A stretch of DNA of 64,000 nucleotides, taken from Sphingobacterium sp. SGR-19. Lineage in GTDB: Bacteria; Bacteroidota; Bacteroidia; Sphingobacteriales; Sphingobacteriaceae. The position numbers and the translations under genes were made by a program. The stretch spans positions 186,001 to 250,000 of the forward strand of contig NZ_JAAKGS010000005.1 of the NCBI RefSeq assembly GCF_011043555.1, in the 5' to 3' direction. Below are positions 19,135-27,264 of the stretch, in pieces. The notes under the pieces were generated by a model. It had not been told where the DNA came from. It saw only the letters and a program-made list of their open reading frames with translations, and did not search any database. Numbering within the stretch: the first letter of the stretch is position 1; each line of letters opens with the position of its first letter.

Positions 19135-19743
19135 CTACCCTTCCATACGGATGAGCTCTTCGTAATTATCATGGAGTTTATGGATCAACCGGCGGTACAG
19201 GATTCGATAATAATGTTTCATCAAATACGTAGTGATTAAAATAATAGGAATGGAAACAATAATAACCAGCAAGGTCACCAGAATGCCTTCTCCTATCGAT
19301 TTGTGGTTAAAGACTTTAACAATATGTTGCAATCCTGACCATACGGTATAAGCGATAACAAAGTAGATGTTGAATTTGATATAATGATCTACCGCTTGAC
19401 GGGTTTTCAAGATTGTTTCCAAAAGTGTTCTCGTGTTCGTGTTATTCCTTATTTTTCTATAATGCTTAAAGAAAATGTAGATAAAGAAAAAGATAGTAGC
19501 CCTAAAAATAATACCCAGTAGCAGCGAGGTGTATTGTTCGAAAGAAGACGTCTGCTTTTCCTCTATAGGCAATAAAAAAGCGAGCCCTACGCCAACGGAC
19601 AGCTCAAGAATGCTGATGACAAAAATCCATTTGATAATGGAAGAAGATCGTCGGTGAATCATCTGCTGTAATTCCATTTTGTTAAGTTTTGGGAAACTGT
19701 CGTTCCTGTTCCAATGCTGTTTTAATAAATCCAATCCGTCCAT
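19135..19743 (-). CDS. membrane protein coupled to an ECF sigma factor
   Basis: 202 residues: about 35 soluble N-terminal residues, then four to five membrane helices (near 36-57, 71-91, 124-145, 158-178) and a basic C-terminal tail. I recognise no catalytic motif; homologues are often given a misleading carotene-oxygenase name. Its start overlaps the sigma-factor stop by one base (TAATG), so the two are translated together. This is the arrangement of a sigma factor and its membrane-bound regulator, so an anti-sigma role is a reasonable but unproved guess. No zinc-binding anti-sigma motif (H-x3-C-x2-C) is visible. Confidence 0.75.
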   Translation of the reverse strand: MDGLDLLKQHWNRNDSFPKLNKMELQQMIHRRSSSIIKWIFVISILELSVGVGLAFLLPIEEKQTSSFEQYTSLLLGIIFRATIFFFIYIFFKHYRKIRNNTNTRTLLETILKTRQAVDHYIKFNIYFVIAYTVWSGLQHIVKVFNHKSIGEGILVTLLVIIVSIPIILITTYLMKHYYRILYRRLIHKLHDNYEELIRMEG

Positions 19744-20249
19744 TATAACCCTCCTTGTCTATTTAGTATGTTTTTTAGTTTTGTTTTTATCCGATTCATT
19801 CTTACCCGCGCATTTCCTTCGCTGATGCCGAGGGTGATCGCGATTTCCTCATAATCCTTGTTCTCCAGGTACATATATACAAGCGCCTTTTCAATATCAT
19901 TGAGCTGTCGGACAGAAGCGTAGAGTACCCTGAGGCGCTCTTCATGTTCTGGATTGTACTCTTCCTGACGTAGCTGGTACAGGGAGGTGTCCCATTCTAC
20001 AGTGACTATGTTTTTCTTATTGTGTCGGTATAAGGAGATAGCGGTATTCAAACAGACCCGATAGGCCCAGGTCGAAAATTTAGAATCGCCTTTGAACTTC
20101 GGAAAAGATTGCCATAACTGGATGGTCATTTCTTGGAAAAGATCCTTATGCGTTTCATGGTCCTCCGTGTAGAGGGCGCATATTTTATGGAGTATATTCT
20201 GGTGTTCCTCCAAGAGACTGACAAAACAGTGTTCCAATTTTTCGGTCAT
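19743..20249 (-). CDS. ECF-type RNA polymerase sigma factor
   Basis: 168 residues with region 2 ('DLFQEMTIQLWQSFPKF' and 'STWAYRVCLNTAISLYR', core binding and -10 recognition) and region 4 ('YEEIAITLGISEGNARVRMNR', the helix-turn-helix for -35 recognition) and little between them, which is the ECF plan. It is followed by a translationally coupled membrane protein, a possible regulator. It is not next to a SusC gene, so it is not an obvious polysaccharide-locus FecI-type factor. The 138-base upstream gap holds no clear promoter. Confidence 0.92.
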   Translation of the reverse strand: MTEKLEHCFVSLLEEHQNILHKICALYTEDHETHKDLFQEMTIQLWQSFPKFKGDSKFSTWAYRVCLNTAISLYRHNKKNIVTVEWDTSLYQLRQEEYNPEHEERLRVLYASVRQLNDIEKALVYMYLENKDYEEIAITLGISEGNARVRMNRIKTKLKNILNRQGGL

Positions 20250-20387
20250 GATATCTTATATGTCGAAAATGAGAGGAATATGTTACAGAAATAGGACGAT
20301 TTTTTGAGAACATCATCTCGCTTGACTGCTTTCACAATGGCGAAAGCGACCGTGACCAGCAGGGAAGGTATGCAATGAGTATCTTCG

Positions 20388-20786
20388 CTACTTATTTTGT
20401 AGCGTTTGGAGCTCCCTTTCCAATATAGTCACCTGCTTTTCAAGGGAAGATATCGTTTTTTCCTGAGAGGATATCACGAGCTTAAGGGCATCGATCAGTG
20501 TATGTTCGATCTCGTTCACAACGACCGGTTCGTTATAACGCACCTCCTCTTCTCGAACGATTGCATCTTTATGACGGTACATGGGTCCTTCTCCGATAAT
20601 TAACCATGCAGGGTTGATGTCGGAATGTTTGGATAGAATAATAGCTACCGCGTCGGAATTTAATCCGGTATTCTTTTGTATGCCTTTAAAATTAGCATAG
20701 GAAAGTCCTAAGTTCTTGAAGAAATCTGTTTTGCTTATTTCCTTACTTTCTGCTATCTGTAATACCCGTTCTTTAATATTCGACAT
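20388..20786 (-). CDS. CI-like helix-turn-helix transcriptional regulator
   Basis: 132 residues. The first about 65 residues form a lambda-CI-like helix-turn-helix: 'MSNIKERVLQIAESKEISK' then 'FKNLGLSYANFKGIQKNTG' and 'AIILSKHSDINPAWLIIGEGPM', a pattern common in Bacteroidota phage-type repressors. The C-terminal third is a coiled coil ('SSQEKTISSLEKQVTILERE'), which would mediate oligomerisation, in place of a peptidase domain. Two perfect inverted repeats sit 7-39 bases upstream of its start (20793-20825), consistent with self-regulation. It is divergent from the unknown 183-residue gene. Confidence 0.85.
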   Translation of the reverse strand: MSNIKERVLQIAESKEISKTDFFKNLGLSYANFKGIQKNTGLNSDAVAIILSKHSDINPAWLIIGEGPMYRHKDAIVREEEVRYNEPVVVNEIEHTLIDALKLVISSQEKTISSLEKQVTILERELQTLQNK

Positions 20787-20792
20787 TTTTAT

Positions 20793-20825
20793 CTAAAAAT
20801 TTTAGTAAGATATTTTATTATCTTA
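20793..20825. promoter_or_regulatory. paired inverted repeats upstream of the CI-like regulator (possible operator)
   Basis: Two adjacent AT-rich inverted repeats: CTAAAA-A-TTTTAG (20793-20805) and TAAGATA-6 bases-TATCTTA (20806-20812 / 20819-20825). They lie directly before the regulator's start codon at 20786. Position and symmetry suit an autoregulatory site; the AT-rich composition raises the chance of coincidence. Confidence 0.4.
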
Positions 20826-20888
20826 TATTTGCTCTGTCAATATAGAAAAATATCTAAACACCTTTGTAAACTGATTTATGATGAAACC

Positions 20889-20931
20889 TGCATAAATTGC
20901 CATATACAGAAGACAATACGGGATTTATGCA
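20889..20931. promoter_or_regulatory. 9-bp inverted repeat in the divergent promoter region
   Basis: TGCATAAAT (20889-20897) and ATTTATGCA (20923-20931) are perfect reverse complements separated by 25 bases. They lie 34-76 bases before the 183-residue gene. Half-site centres about 34 bases apart (three helical turns) would suit two dimers or a looped repressor. Confidence 0.4.
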
Positions 20932-20964
20932 AGCTGAATCACCAATAAAGAACAAATTAACGAG

Positions 20965-21516
20965 ATGAAAAATACGCAAAAGAAACTAAAAGCAAAACAT
21001 TTCCGCTATTTAGACAAGGAGTACGTTAAGGATCCCGACCGTTTTTTGAAAGAAGTCGTCCAGCAATGGGGGTTGAATTGGTCGAGTAATTTCAATTATC
21101 TGATCAATAGTTCCCTTTATCCACCCATGCGAACAAGTACAGCCTTTGAGTATGGGTTTATGCATCACCAATTAGGTCAGATGATCGAAATAGCCTATGT
21201 GATTCTAAAGAAATCTGCATTAAAACCCATACCAAGCGATCGACTGTTTCAATACAGCTGCAAGGAAATTTTCGAAGCAGAAATTGAAGGAAACAAAATA
21301 TTTCCCGAGAAGGTACTGCGTACATTCTTTGGATTTAAAAATCTCAAAGACTGGCTTGCCGTGCTGGACTATCTTCTTCGACGTCGAGATTACAGTGAAG
21401 ATAATATGGATGAACTACCCTTAGATCTGGAATACATTCCCATAAGGGAACTTCTCTTCAAGCTACCGCAGGTTCTGCGGGAGATATATGATAGAGGTGG
21501 CGTACAGGAATGTTAA
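20965..21516 (+). CDS. hypothetical protein next to CI-like regulator
   Basis: 183 residues, not recognised. It is soluble, basic at the N-terminus (MKNTQKKLKAKHFRYLDKEY) and mostly helical, with no signal peptide or membrane helix. Aromatic-rich segments ('YLINSSLYPPMRTSTAFEYGF') and 'FFGFKNLKDWLAVLDYLLRRRDY' stand out. The divergent CI-like regulator and the inverted repeat between the two genes suggest that they form a regulated pair, perhaps of mobile-element origin. It converges with the SNF2 gene 6 bases away. Confidence 0.65.
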   Translation: MKNTQKKLKAKHFRYLDKEYVKDPDRFLKEVVQQWGLNWSSNFNYLINSSLYPPMRTSTAFEYGFMHHQLGQMIEIAYVILKKSALKPIPSDRLFQYSCKEIFEAEIEGNKIFPEKVLRTFFGFKNLKDWLAVLDYLLRRRDYSEDNMDELPLDLEYIPIRELLFKLPQVLREIYDRGGVQEC

Positions 21517-21522
21517 TCAGAT

Positions 21523-24500
21523 TTATTCAAACAATTTCAGCAACTCGTCCTTAGTAAGCGACTTCATGATATTGGTCTCATCCAAAATCAGTCCGTCGGC
21601 CAATTTCTTCTTATGTTCCTGTAAGGCCAAGATCTTTTCTTCTACACTATCCCGGCACACGATTTTGTAGGCATTCACATGCTTGTCCTGACCGATACGA
21701 TAGCAACGATCGATAGCTTGCGCTTCGGCAGCCGGATTCCACCAGGGATCAAGGATATACACATAATCCGCTGCAGTAAGGTTGAGCCCTGTGCCACCCG
21801 CTTTAAGGCTGATCAGAAAAACCCGACAACTTTCTTTTTCCTGAAAAGTCTGTACAGCATTTTGCCTTTTGTCCTGCGACATCTTTCCATCAAGATAAGC
21901 GAATTCTATTCCTCGCTCTTCGATACGTTCTGCAACTAACTTCAGCATTCCCGTAAAAGATGAGAACAACAAAACCTTATGTCCAGGCGTCACATTATCA
22001 ATAATCTCGTCGATATAATCCAACTTGACCGCATTTTTATCAAGCGACTCACCTTTTAGTAAACTCGGAGAATTACAGATCTGCCGCAGTTTGATCAATG
22101 CCTCGATGGCTATAAACTTGGATTTTCCAGAATCTTTGCTTTCTAGGCTACGTTGTACCTCTCCCTGAAATGTCTTCCGGTATTTCTGATACACCTTACG
22201 TTGCGCTGGCGTCATATCCATATATAGGATAGTTTCTGTTTTTTCCGGTAGATCCAAAGCCACCTGTTTTTTGGTACGTCGTAAGATAAATGGCTGTATG
22301 ACCTTTTGTAGACTACTAAGTGTTTCTTTCGCAGTATCAGCATCGGTTGCGCCTTTGTATAGTTTATTGAAGGCCCGGTAATTTCCAAAAAAGCCGGGAT
22401 TAACCAAACTCATTTGCGAATAGATATCCTGAATACCGTTTTCGATCGGTGTGCCCGTCATGGCAATCCGGTACTGCGCATTGATCCGTGATAAACTCTC
22501 GAAACGCTTCGAATTACGATTTTTCACCTGCTGAGATTCGTCCATGATCAGATAAGAAAAGGATTTCTCAGCAAAAAAATCACTATCGGACAACAGTGTC
22601 CCGTACGTAGTCAAAACAATAACGCCCGCGTCAAAGTCTGTACTATTTTGACGGGTAATGCCATAGTAAACAATGATCACTCGGTTTGGAGCAAACTTTT
22701 GATATTCATTCTGCCAGTTGAACAGGAGGGAGTTGGGAACAACCACCAACGACGCAGAAGCAAGTGGATGAGCCTGATAAAAATGTTCCAGGAGCGTGAT
22801 GACCTGCAACGTCTTGCCCAAGCCCATATCATCGGCTAAGAGACCTCCCCATTGAAATTCGTTGAGAAAGGCCATCCAACTGGATCCGGCAAGCTGATAC
22901 GGGCGCAACGTTGCCTGGACCGTCGAAGGAACTGGTAACTGTGGAATTTCTTCCAATTTAGCTAGCCGCTCGCGACGTTCCCGGATACTATCGTCAACAA
23001 TCTTGCTGTCAATCTGCTCCAAGATGGTCTGGAAAGAGAGCATCTGCAACGAATTAAGGATTATATAATCGCCGTCAATTTCCGCGCTTAGAAAGATAGG
23101 CCTAAATAGTCCGATATCGGCGGAACGGATGACACCATACTGGTTCTTTCCTAAGTCATATACGGCTGCTGTTTTCGTAATCATATTTTCAAACTCGGGT
23201 AGGGGGATAATCTTATTTCGAAATTTGGGCACAAATAAAATCTTACATTTATTATCCTGAAAACGCACATCCCTCACTTCCCAATTCAAGGGGTGCGGAT
23301 AATAGGAAGATCCCCGCTGGACTGTATCCATTCTCAATTCGATACCTTCCTGCTTGCACCGTTCACAAAATATAGATAGCCATTGTGTATGGTCAATCTT
23401 ATCCATTGGTAACGAGAACGTACTTTCGTGCCGCTGCTCTGACCAAGCTTTGTGTTGCTGTTGTAGGAAGGTATAAAACGCGCGCTCGGTCTCGGCATGG
23501 CGTGGTGCATATATATACTGTTTATCCTCGTTCGTCCTAATCAAGATATTGGCATGCGGAGCCAAAGGGTGTTCCCCAAACCGATCATAGGAAACACTGG
23601 ATCGAACCAGAAGCGTCTCATCCGCGACGTCAATATCAACGATCCGCTTCGGCTTTTTAGCCTGCACGATAGGATTTGCTCTTTTCCCTTTAAGCACGAT
23701 CTGCATCGCATACCTTCTGGAAAGGGGGATAAGACTTTCTTCCAAAAACTTTCCTCGATCATGCTCGAAGACGGTTAAAATGAAGTCCGACTTCCGTGCT
23801 TCCCTGATGACTTTCTCCAGATCAAGATCATCCACAAAAACGACGTGATTCTCTGCGACCAATAAGAAGAAACAATGGTTGTCAGATAAAAATTGAGGGG
23901 TTTCTATACGTTCCTCTTGATAGAAAAGAGTGAATGTTACACGGAGATAAGAAGGGTGGTCTTCCATATCGATTTGCAATTTTATAACTCCATTGGCCAA
24001 GGATATAGGTATGTCCTTTTTGCGATACACATTTTTTAGTTTTGCCCGATAAGGGCTGTATGTATATCCCCAAAGTTCGGTAAAGCACAATGTTTCTTTG
24101 TCGTTTAGTGACGAAATGAGCGTACGCCATTCCCGCAATATCCCCAGCGCCTTACTATAGTCATGACGATTGGAGTCCCCGTCTAGAGGTATGCCGTTTA
24201 TTTGATAGTTGTCATCATCGGCAATCTCCAGCATCTTTTTGCAAATCCTTTCTTTAAATAGGTCATGCGGAGACAATAACTCCGGTTCCGCCCCTTCATA
24301 GAACAGGTAACTTTTTGAAAGATTACGACCTTGTTTGTTTTTTTCAATATAGGGCAAAACATAAGGGAGGCCACAGTATAAGCCATCTGTGATAACGAAA
24401 AATGCTACTTCTTCAAATTTTGTAGCCGTGATATTGATTCCTCGATAAGGTAAAGGGCTGTAGTGCCAAGCTTCGCGATCATATCCTTCTGTAATGCTAA

Positions 24501-25002
24501 AGTTGTAGATACGGCCGAAAGTTGAATTATTCCGCAATTGCAATTCGACGTCGTTCCAATTTTCTTCTAGTTCAATGCTCAACATCGAACGGAACTTCTG
24601 TGGAAGAGCTAATAAATCGTCTTTGTATAGGTCATTAAAATAAAAATCATTATAGGACGATATCTTTTCGTAAAGCACCGCGGCTGCATGTTCACACAAT
24701 GCTTCGGCCTGCTTTGCACAGCTACAGCGAATCGACAGGTGTGCTTTGGTCAACGAGAGATACAATGTATATTTTTCATCACCTTTTTCCCTAACGGAGA
24801 TACTGTACTCATCAAAAGAGTAAAAGTCATTAAAGTTCCCAGAGAATACCGAGTCTTTCACGTTTTTCCGTCCTTTATAAAATTGAAGCACGTACTCCTT
24901 GGAACATTTAAAAGGTTCGCCATCCTCCCAAGGGATCAAATAGGATTCGTCAGCTCTGCGTTTAGGCAAAGCCGTAGCTTTTGCCTCTGTTTCAGAGGTC
25001 AT
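21523..25002 (-). CDS. SWIM zinc-finger SNF2-family helicase
   Basis: 1159 residues from the ATG at 25002 (a TTG one codon upstream is less likely). A SWIM zinc finger (C93-x-C95...C103-x-H105) lies near the N-terminus, followed by a long middle region, then the SNF2 translocase. Walker A is in DDMGLGKT (724-731), the DEAH-equivalent box reads MDESQ, and the C-terminal RecA lobe has 'LISLKAGGTGLNLTAADYV' and the Q-x-x-DR-x-x-R-x-GQ motif (QAIDRCYRIGQ). Such proteins are ATP-driven DNA translocases that remodel or clear protein-DNA complexes; in bacteria most are uncharacterised. A structured hairpin separates it from the HEPN-like gene upstream. Confidence 0.93.
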   Translation of the reverse strand: MTSETEAKATALPKRRADESYLIPWEDGEPFKCSKEYVLQFYKGRKNVKDSVFSGNFNDFYSFDEYSISVREKGDEKYTLYLSLTKAHLSIRCSCAKQAEALCEHAAAVLYEKISSYNDFYFNDLYKDDLLALPQKFRSMLSIELEENWNDVELQLRNNSTFGRIYNFSITEGYDREAWHYSPLPYRGINITATKFEEVAFFVITDGLYCGLPYVLPYIEKNKQGRNLSKSYLFYEGAEPELLSPHDLFKERICKKMLEIADDDNYQINGIPLDGDSNRHDYSKALGILREWRTLISSLNDKETLCFTELWGYTYSPYRAKLKNVYRKKDIPISLANGVIKLQIDMEDHPSYLRVTFTLFYQEERIETPQFLSDNHCFFLLVAENHVVFVDDLDLEKVIREARKSDFILTVFEHDRGKFLEESLIPLSRRYAMQIVLKGKRANPIVQAKKPKRIVDIDVADETLLVRSSVSYDRFGEHPLAPHANILIRTNEDKQYIYAPRHAETERAFYTFLQQQHKAWSEQRHESTFSLPMDKIDHTQWLSIFCERCKQEGIELRMDTVQRGSSYYPHPLNWEVRDVRFQDNKCKILFVPKFRNKIIPLPEFENMITKTAAVYDLGKNQYGVIRSADIGLFRPIFLSAEIDGDYIILNSLQMLSFQTILEQIDSKIVDDSIRERRERLAKLEEIPQLPVPSTVQATLRPYQLAGSSWMAFLNEFQWGGLLADDMGLGKTLQVITLLEHFYQAHPLASASLVVVPNSLLFNWQNEYQKFAPNRVIIVYYGITRQNSTDFDAGVIVLTTYGTLLSDSDFFAEKSFSYLIMDESQQVKNRNSKRFESLSRINAQYRIAMTGTPIENGIQDIYSQMSLVNPGFFGNYRAFNKLYKGATDADTAKETLSSLQKVIQPFILRRTKKQVALDLPEKTETILYMDMTPAQRKVYQKYRKTFQGEVQRSLESKDSGKSKFIAIEALIKLRQICNSPSLLKGESLDKNAVKLDYIDEIIDNVTPGHKVLLFSSFTGMLKLVAERIEERGIEFAYLDGKMSQDKRQNAVQTFQEKESCRVFLISLKAGGTGLNLTAADYVYILDPWWNPAAEAQAIDRCYRIGQDKHVNAYKIVCRDSVEEKILALQEHKKKLADGLILDETNIMKSLTKDELLKLFE

Positions 25003-25037
25003 CAAGTCTTTTTTTTTTCATTGTTTCAGTTTATAAT

Positions 25038-25095
25038 AAAGTCCAACAGGGATACCGTATCAGATGCCATGAGAGTACGGCATCCTGCGGACTTT
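25038..25095 (-). terminator. stem-loop between the HEPN-like and SNF2 genes
   Basis: Outer arms AAAGTCC (25038-25044) and GGACTTT (25089-25095) enclose inner arms GGATACCGTA (25050-25059) and TACGGCATCC (25076-25085). The single inner mismatch becomes a G-U pair only in minus-strand RNA, so the minus-strand transcript is the better folder. It lies in the 107-base gap after the HEPN-like gene and before the helicase start, with a loose U-rich tail (TTTATTAT). It may be a terminator or attenuator between the two genes. Confidence 0.5.
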
Positions 25096-25109
25096 TTTTG
25101 AATAGCTTT

Positions 25110-26903
25110 TTAACTATTATCCTGTTTAACTTCCATTGCCGAAGGTGACACCGAATCCCTCTCGGTTACGCTGATGGCTTGTTTTTTAATTTTTTCAATA
25201 GCACCACAGCAGAGCCGATCAAACATATTAGTCAATTTCTCCGCCTGCAGGCGACAAAGGTCTGGTGTTACTTCTTCCAAAGAATCCAGTATATCTGGAT
25301 TCCACCAAAGTGTTTTGGGATGAAGTATGAGGTGTAACATTTGGCCTTGAATCTCACTTTTATCCAACAAATAATCCGATAGCTGTCTGCCAACGACACC
25401 TGTCCAATCCAGTAGCTCGTCGAGATTCTTCGTTTTCGGTATGTAGCCTATGGCTACCCGCAGAAAGCTATATGCGCCAATTTCCAACATATTACGTAAC
25501 ATCAAAAGGCCGGAGTCAATAAAAAGCGGTTGGGCATCTCTAGCCGTACTGACTAAATTAATCAGGACTGTCTTGCTTCTTTTCCATATCTTATCCGCAA
25601 GTTCCCATTCCTGTTGCCAATCGATGTCCCCTAATTCAAAAGCAGGCTCAAAAGTCGACTTCCTCCGTAGGACAAGCCCCTTCGTCCATACCGTATGTAC
25701 AAATCTGTTCCCTTCAGCCAAGCCTTTTTCCACATACTTAAGATCTAGAAAAACCACCAGCGCACTCGCGACGCCCACCTGCATGGTTTTAAAGGTAAAA
25801 GGCCCCGTATTTTTCATCAGCACGACGAGATAAAGCTCCACCTTCACACCCGCTCGCTCTTCAGCGCCTTCCAAACGGAATGGACTACTGCCCGAAAAAC
25901 CACCGGTATGGTAATTCAATAAACTCACCTGTTCGGGGTTGTGGTTGCCACGAACCTTATCTAACAACGCATGGACGTCGTCCGTATATTCTTTTGGCCA
26001 AGGAAAACCGGAAAAGTCTTCGCACCTTATGTGTGTCGTGCCGCCGGCATTTGCCGTAATTGGTGCTGCGTTTTTCTTTTCTTCCGCTAACGCTGCCTGC
26101 TGTGCGGCCTGTTCCAAACGAGTTTGCTGTTCGGCCTTCAGCGCATCCAAGAAGAACTGATAGAGCATCTCTATTGCTTTCGAGATTTCACAGCACTTAT
26201 CAAACAGATAAGAGGCATCGAAAGCGGTTATCTCCAAATCTCTATTTTGCTTCACGGCGTGATAGCACTTATCAAGTAGTCGAAAGGTTTCGATGTCCAT
26301 AAAAGCTTCGCTCAACAAAACCGATTTGAATGCAGGGATATAGGTGCTTAGGGTTCGCATTCTGTTCTCTAAGTTGTGCTGATTATTCGTGTTTCCCTGT
26401 ATCATAGCCTGCGGTAGACGTAGAAAAGATTCTAAACTCTGATGCACCATAAAGGTAGCTTTCAAATAATTACCATGCTCAGCAAACTTCAATGCTCCAT
26501 CCCGAAATTCCTCCCCTTCCTTTTTCATCTTCATCTGCCACTGACCAGCCAATTCAATAACGCCACCAATCTCATGAACAGTAAGCGATTTTGTGGCCTT
26601 ACGAGGTGAACGGTATATTTCATGCTGTGGCAGCGAAGCGTAAGCATAGTAAAGTCCTCCATGGCGAACTTTGTTACGCCATTCACCAAAGGGAATGAGT
26701 TCAAAAGATAACCCCTCCATATCGATAAGGCAAAGCTCAATGACGGGTTTCATCACCTTCGGAGAAACACCATCCTCCGGTTTCATGACTAAAATCAGGT
26801 GCTGTTGTTCTTTGCCCAAAAAGGAGTAAGAGAAAAGAAAAATCCGATCCAGATCTATCCGTTGGATCAGCCGTTCTACTAAAAGCTGTTTATCTATTGC
26901 CAT
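25110..26903 (-). CDS. large HEPN-domain-like protein
   Basis: 597 residues from ATG 26903; an in-frame ATG 15 codons upstream overlaps the -7 box and operator, so I reject it. The N-terminal about 110 residues look like a degenerate nucleotidyltransferase-type fold, lacking the GS-x-RGD catalytic motif. Next comes a helical HEPN-like segment (about 125-255: 'KFAEHGNYLKATFMVHQSLESFLRL', then HNLENRMRTL and 'RLLDKCYHAVKQNRDLEIT'). The canonical RxxxxH is not clear. After an Ala/Glu-rich linker the C-terminal half seems to repeat the plan (beta-rich stretch, then 'DADKIWKRS'-type helices). The fold calls are by eye only. It is divergent from an XRE repressor. Confidence 0.6.
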   Translation of the reverse strand: MAIDKQLLVERLIQRIDLDRIFLFSYSFLGKEQQHLILVMKPEDGVSPKVMKPVIELCLIDMEGLSFELIPFGEWRNKVRHGGLYYAYASLPQHEIYRSPRKATKSLTVHEIGGVIELAGQWQMKMKKEGEEFRDGALKFAEHGNYLKATFMVHQSLESFLRLPQAMIQGNTNNQHNLENRMRTLSTYIPAFKSVLLSEAFMDIETFRLLDKCYHAVKQNRDLEITAFDASYLFDKCCEISKAIEMLYQFFLDALKAEQQTRLEQAAQQAALAEEKKNAAPITANAGGTTHIRCEDFSGFPWPKEYTDDVHALLDKVRGNHNPEQVSLLNYHTGGFSGSSPFRLEGAEERAGVKVELYLVVLMKNTGPFTFKTMQVGVASALVVFLDLKYVEKGLAEGNRFVHTVWTKGLVLRRKSTFEPAFELGDIDWQQEWELADKIWKRSKTVLINLVSTARDAQPLFIDSGLLMLRNMLEIGAYSFLRVAIGYIPKTKNLDELLDWTGVVGRQLSDYLLDKSEIQGQMLHLILHPKTLWWNPDILDSLEEVTPDLCRLQAEKLTNMFDRLCCGAIEKIKKQAISVTERDSVSPSAMEVKQDNS

Positions 26904-26927
26904 AATTTGATTTATAAAAATTACCAA

Positions 26928-26953
26928 TTGTATAGTTTGTCTATACAAATGTA
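26928..26953 (-). promoter_or_regulatory. promoter and palindromic operator of the HEPN-like gene
   Basis: A perfect inverted repeat TTGTATAG-5 bases-CTATACAA occupies 26928-26948. It overlaps the minus-strand -7 box TACATTTG (26946-26953), an exact TAnnTTTG match, and the expected transcription start. A weaker copy (TTGTACA...CTATACG) is at 26981-27000. The adjacent XRE gene is the natural candidate to bind here and switch off the HEPN-like gene. Confidence 0.6.
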
Positions 26954-27035
26954 TAAATTAACTTTCAATAATAAAATTATTTGTACATTTTTTCTATACG
27001 TTCAGTAGTTTTAGGCAAACCATTTGATAGATATC

Positions 27036-27260
27036 ATGACAGCGTTAGGAGAATTTTTAGCAAAGCGATCCGTAAATAAATCGATGGTAGCCAGACGGAC
27101 GGGGCTGAGCAAAGCCCGTATAAATGAACTTTCATTAAACACATCGTCACATTTGAGGGCAGAAGAATTATATCTTATTGCAAAAGCAATCGACGCGGAA
27201 CCTTGTGAGGTTCTCAATAAGTTATATGGTCACCTACAACTTGTCAGCGAAGAAGAATAA
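27036..27260 (+). CDS. XRE-family helix-turn-helix repressor
   Basis: 74 residues from ATG 27036 (a TTG four codons upstream is possible). The whole protein is one XRE helix-turn-helix: 'FLAKRSVNKSMVARRTGLSKARINELSL' broken as helices 1-3, then 'LRAEELYLIAKAIDAEPCEVLNKLY', the usual helix 4-5 pattern. It is divergent from the HEPN-like gene with a perfect palindrome between them, so it probably represses that gene and perhaps itself. It converges with recG 4 bases away. Length is normal for stand-alone antitoxin-like or local repressors. Confidence 0.85.
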   Translation: MTALGEFLAKRSVNKSMVARRTGLSKARINELSLNTSSHLRAEELYLIAKAIDAEPCEVLNKLYGHLQLVSEEE

Positions 27261-27264
27261 TATA

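Noticed and set aside
20889..20931. Shared TTTATGCA core between this repeat and the murQ upstream repeat as one regulon
   Set aside because: An AT-rich 8-mer is expected a few times by chance in 64 kb (another is near 35430); no shared regulator is evident.
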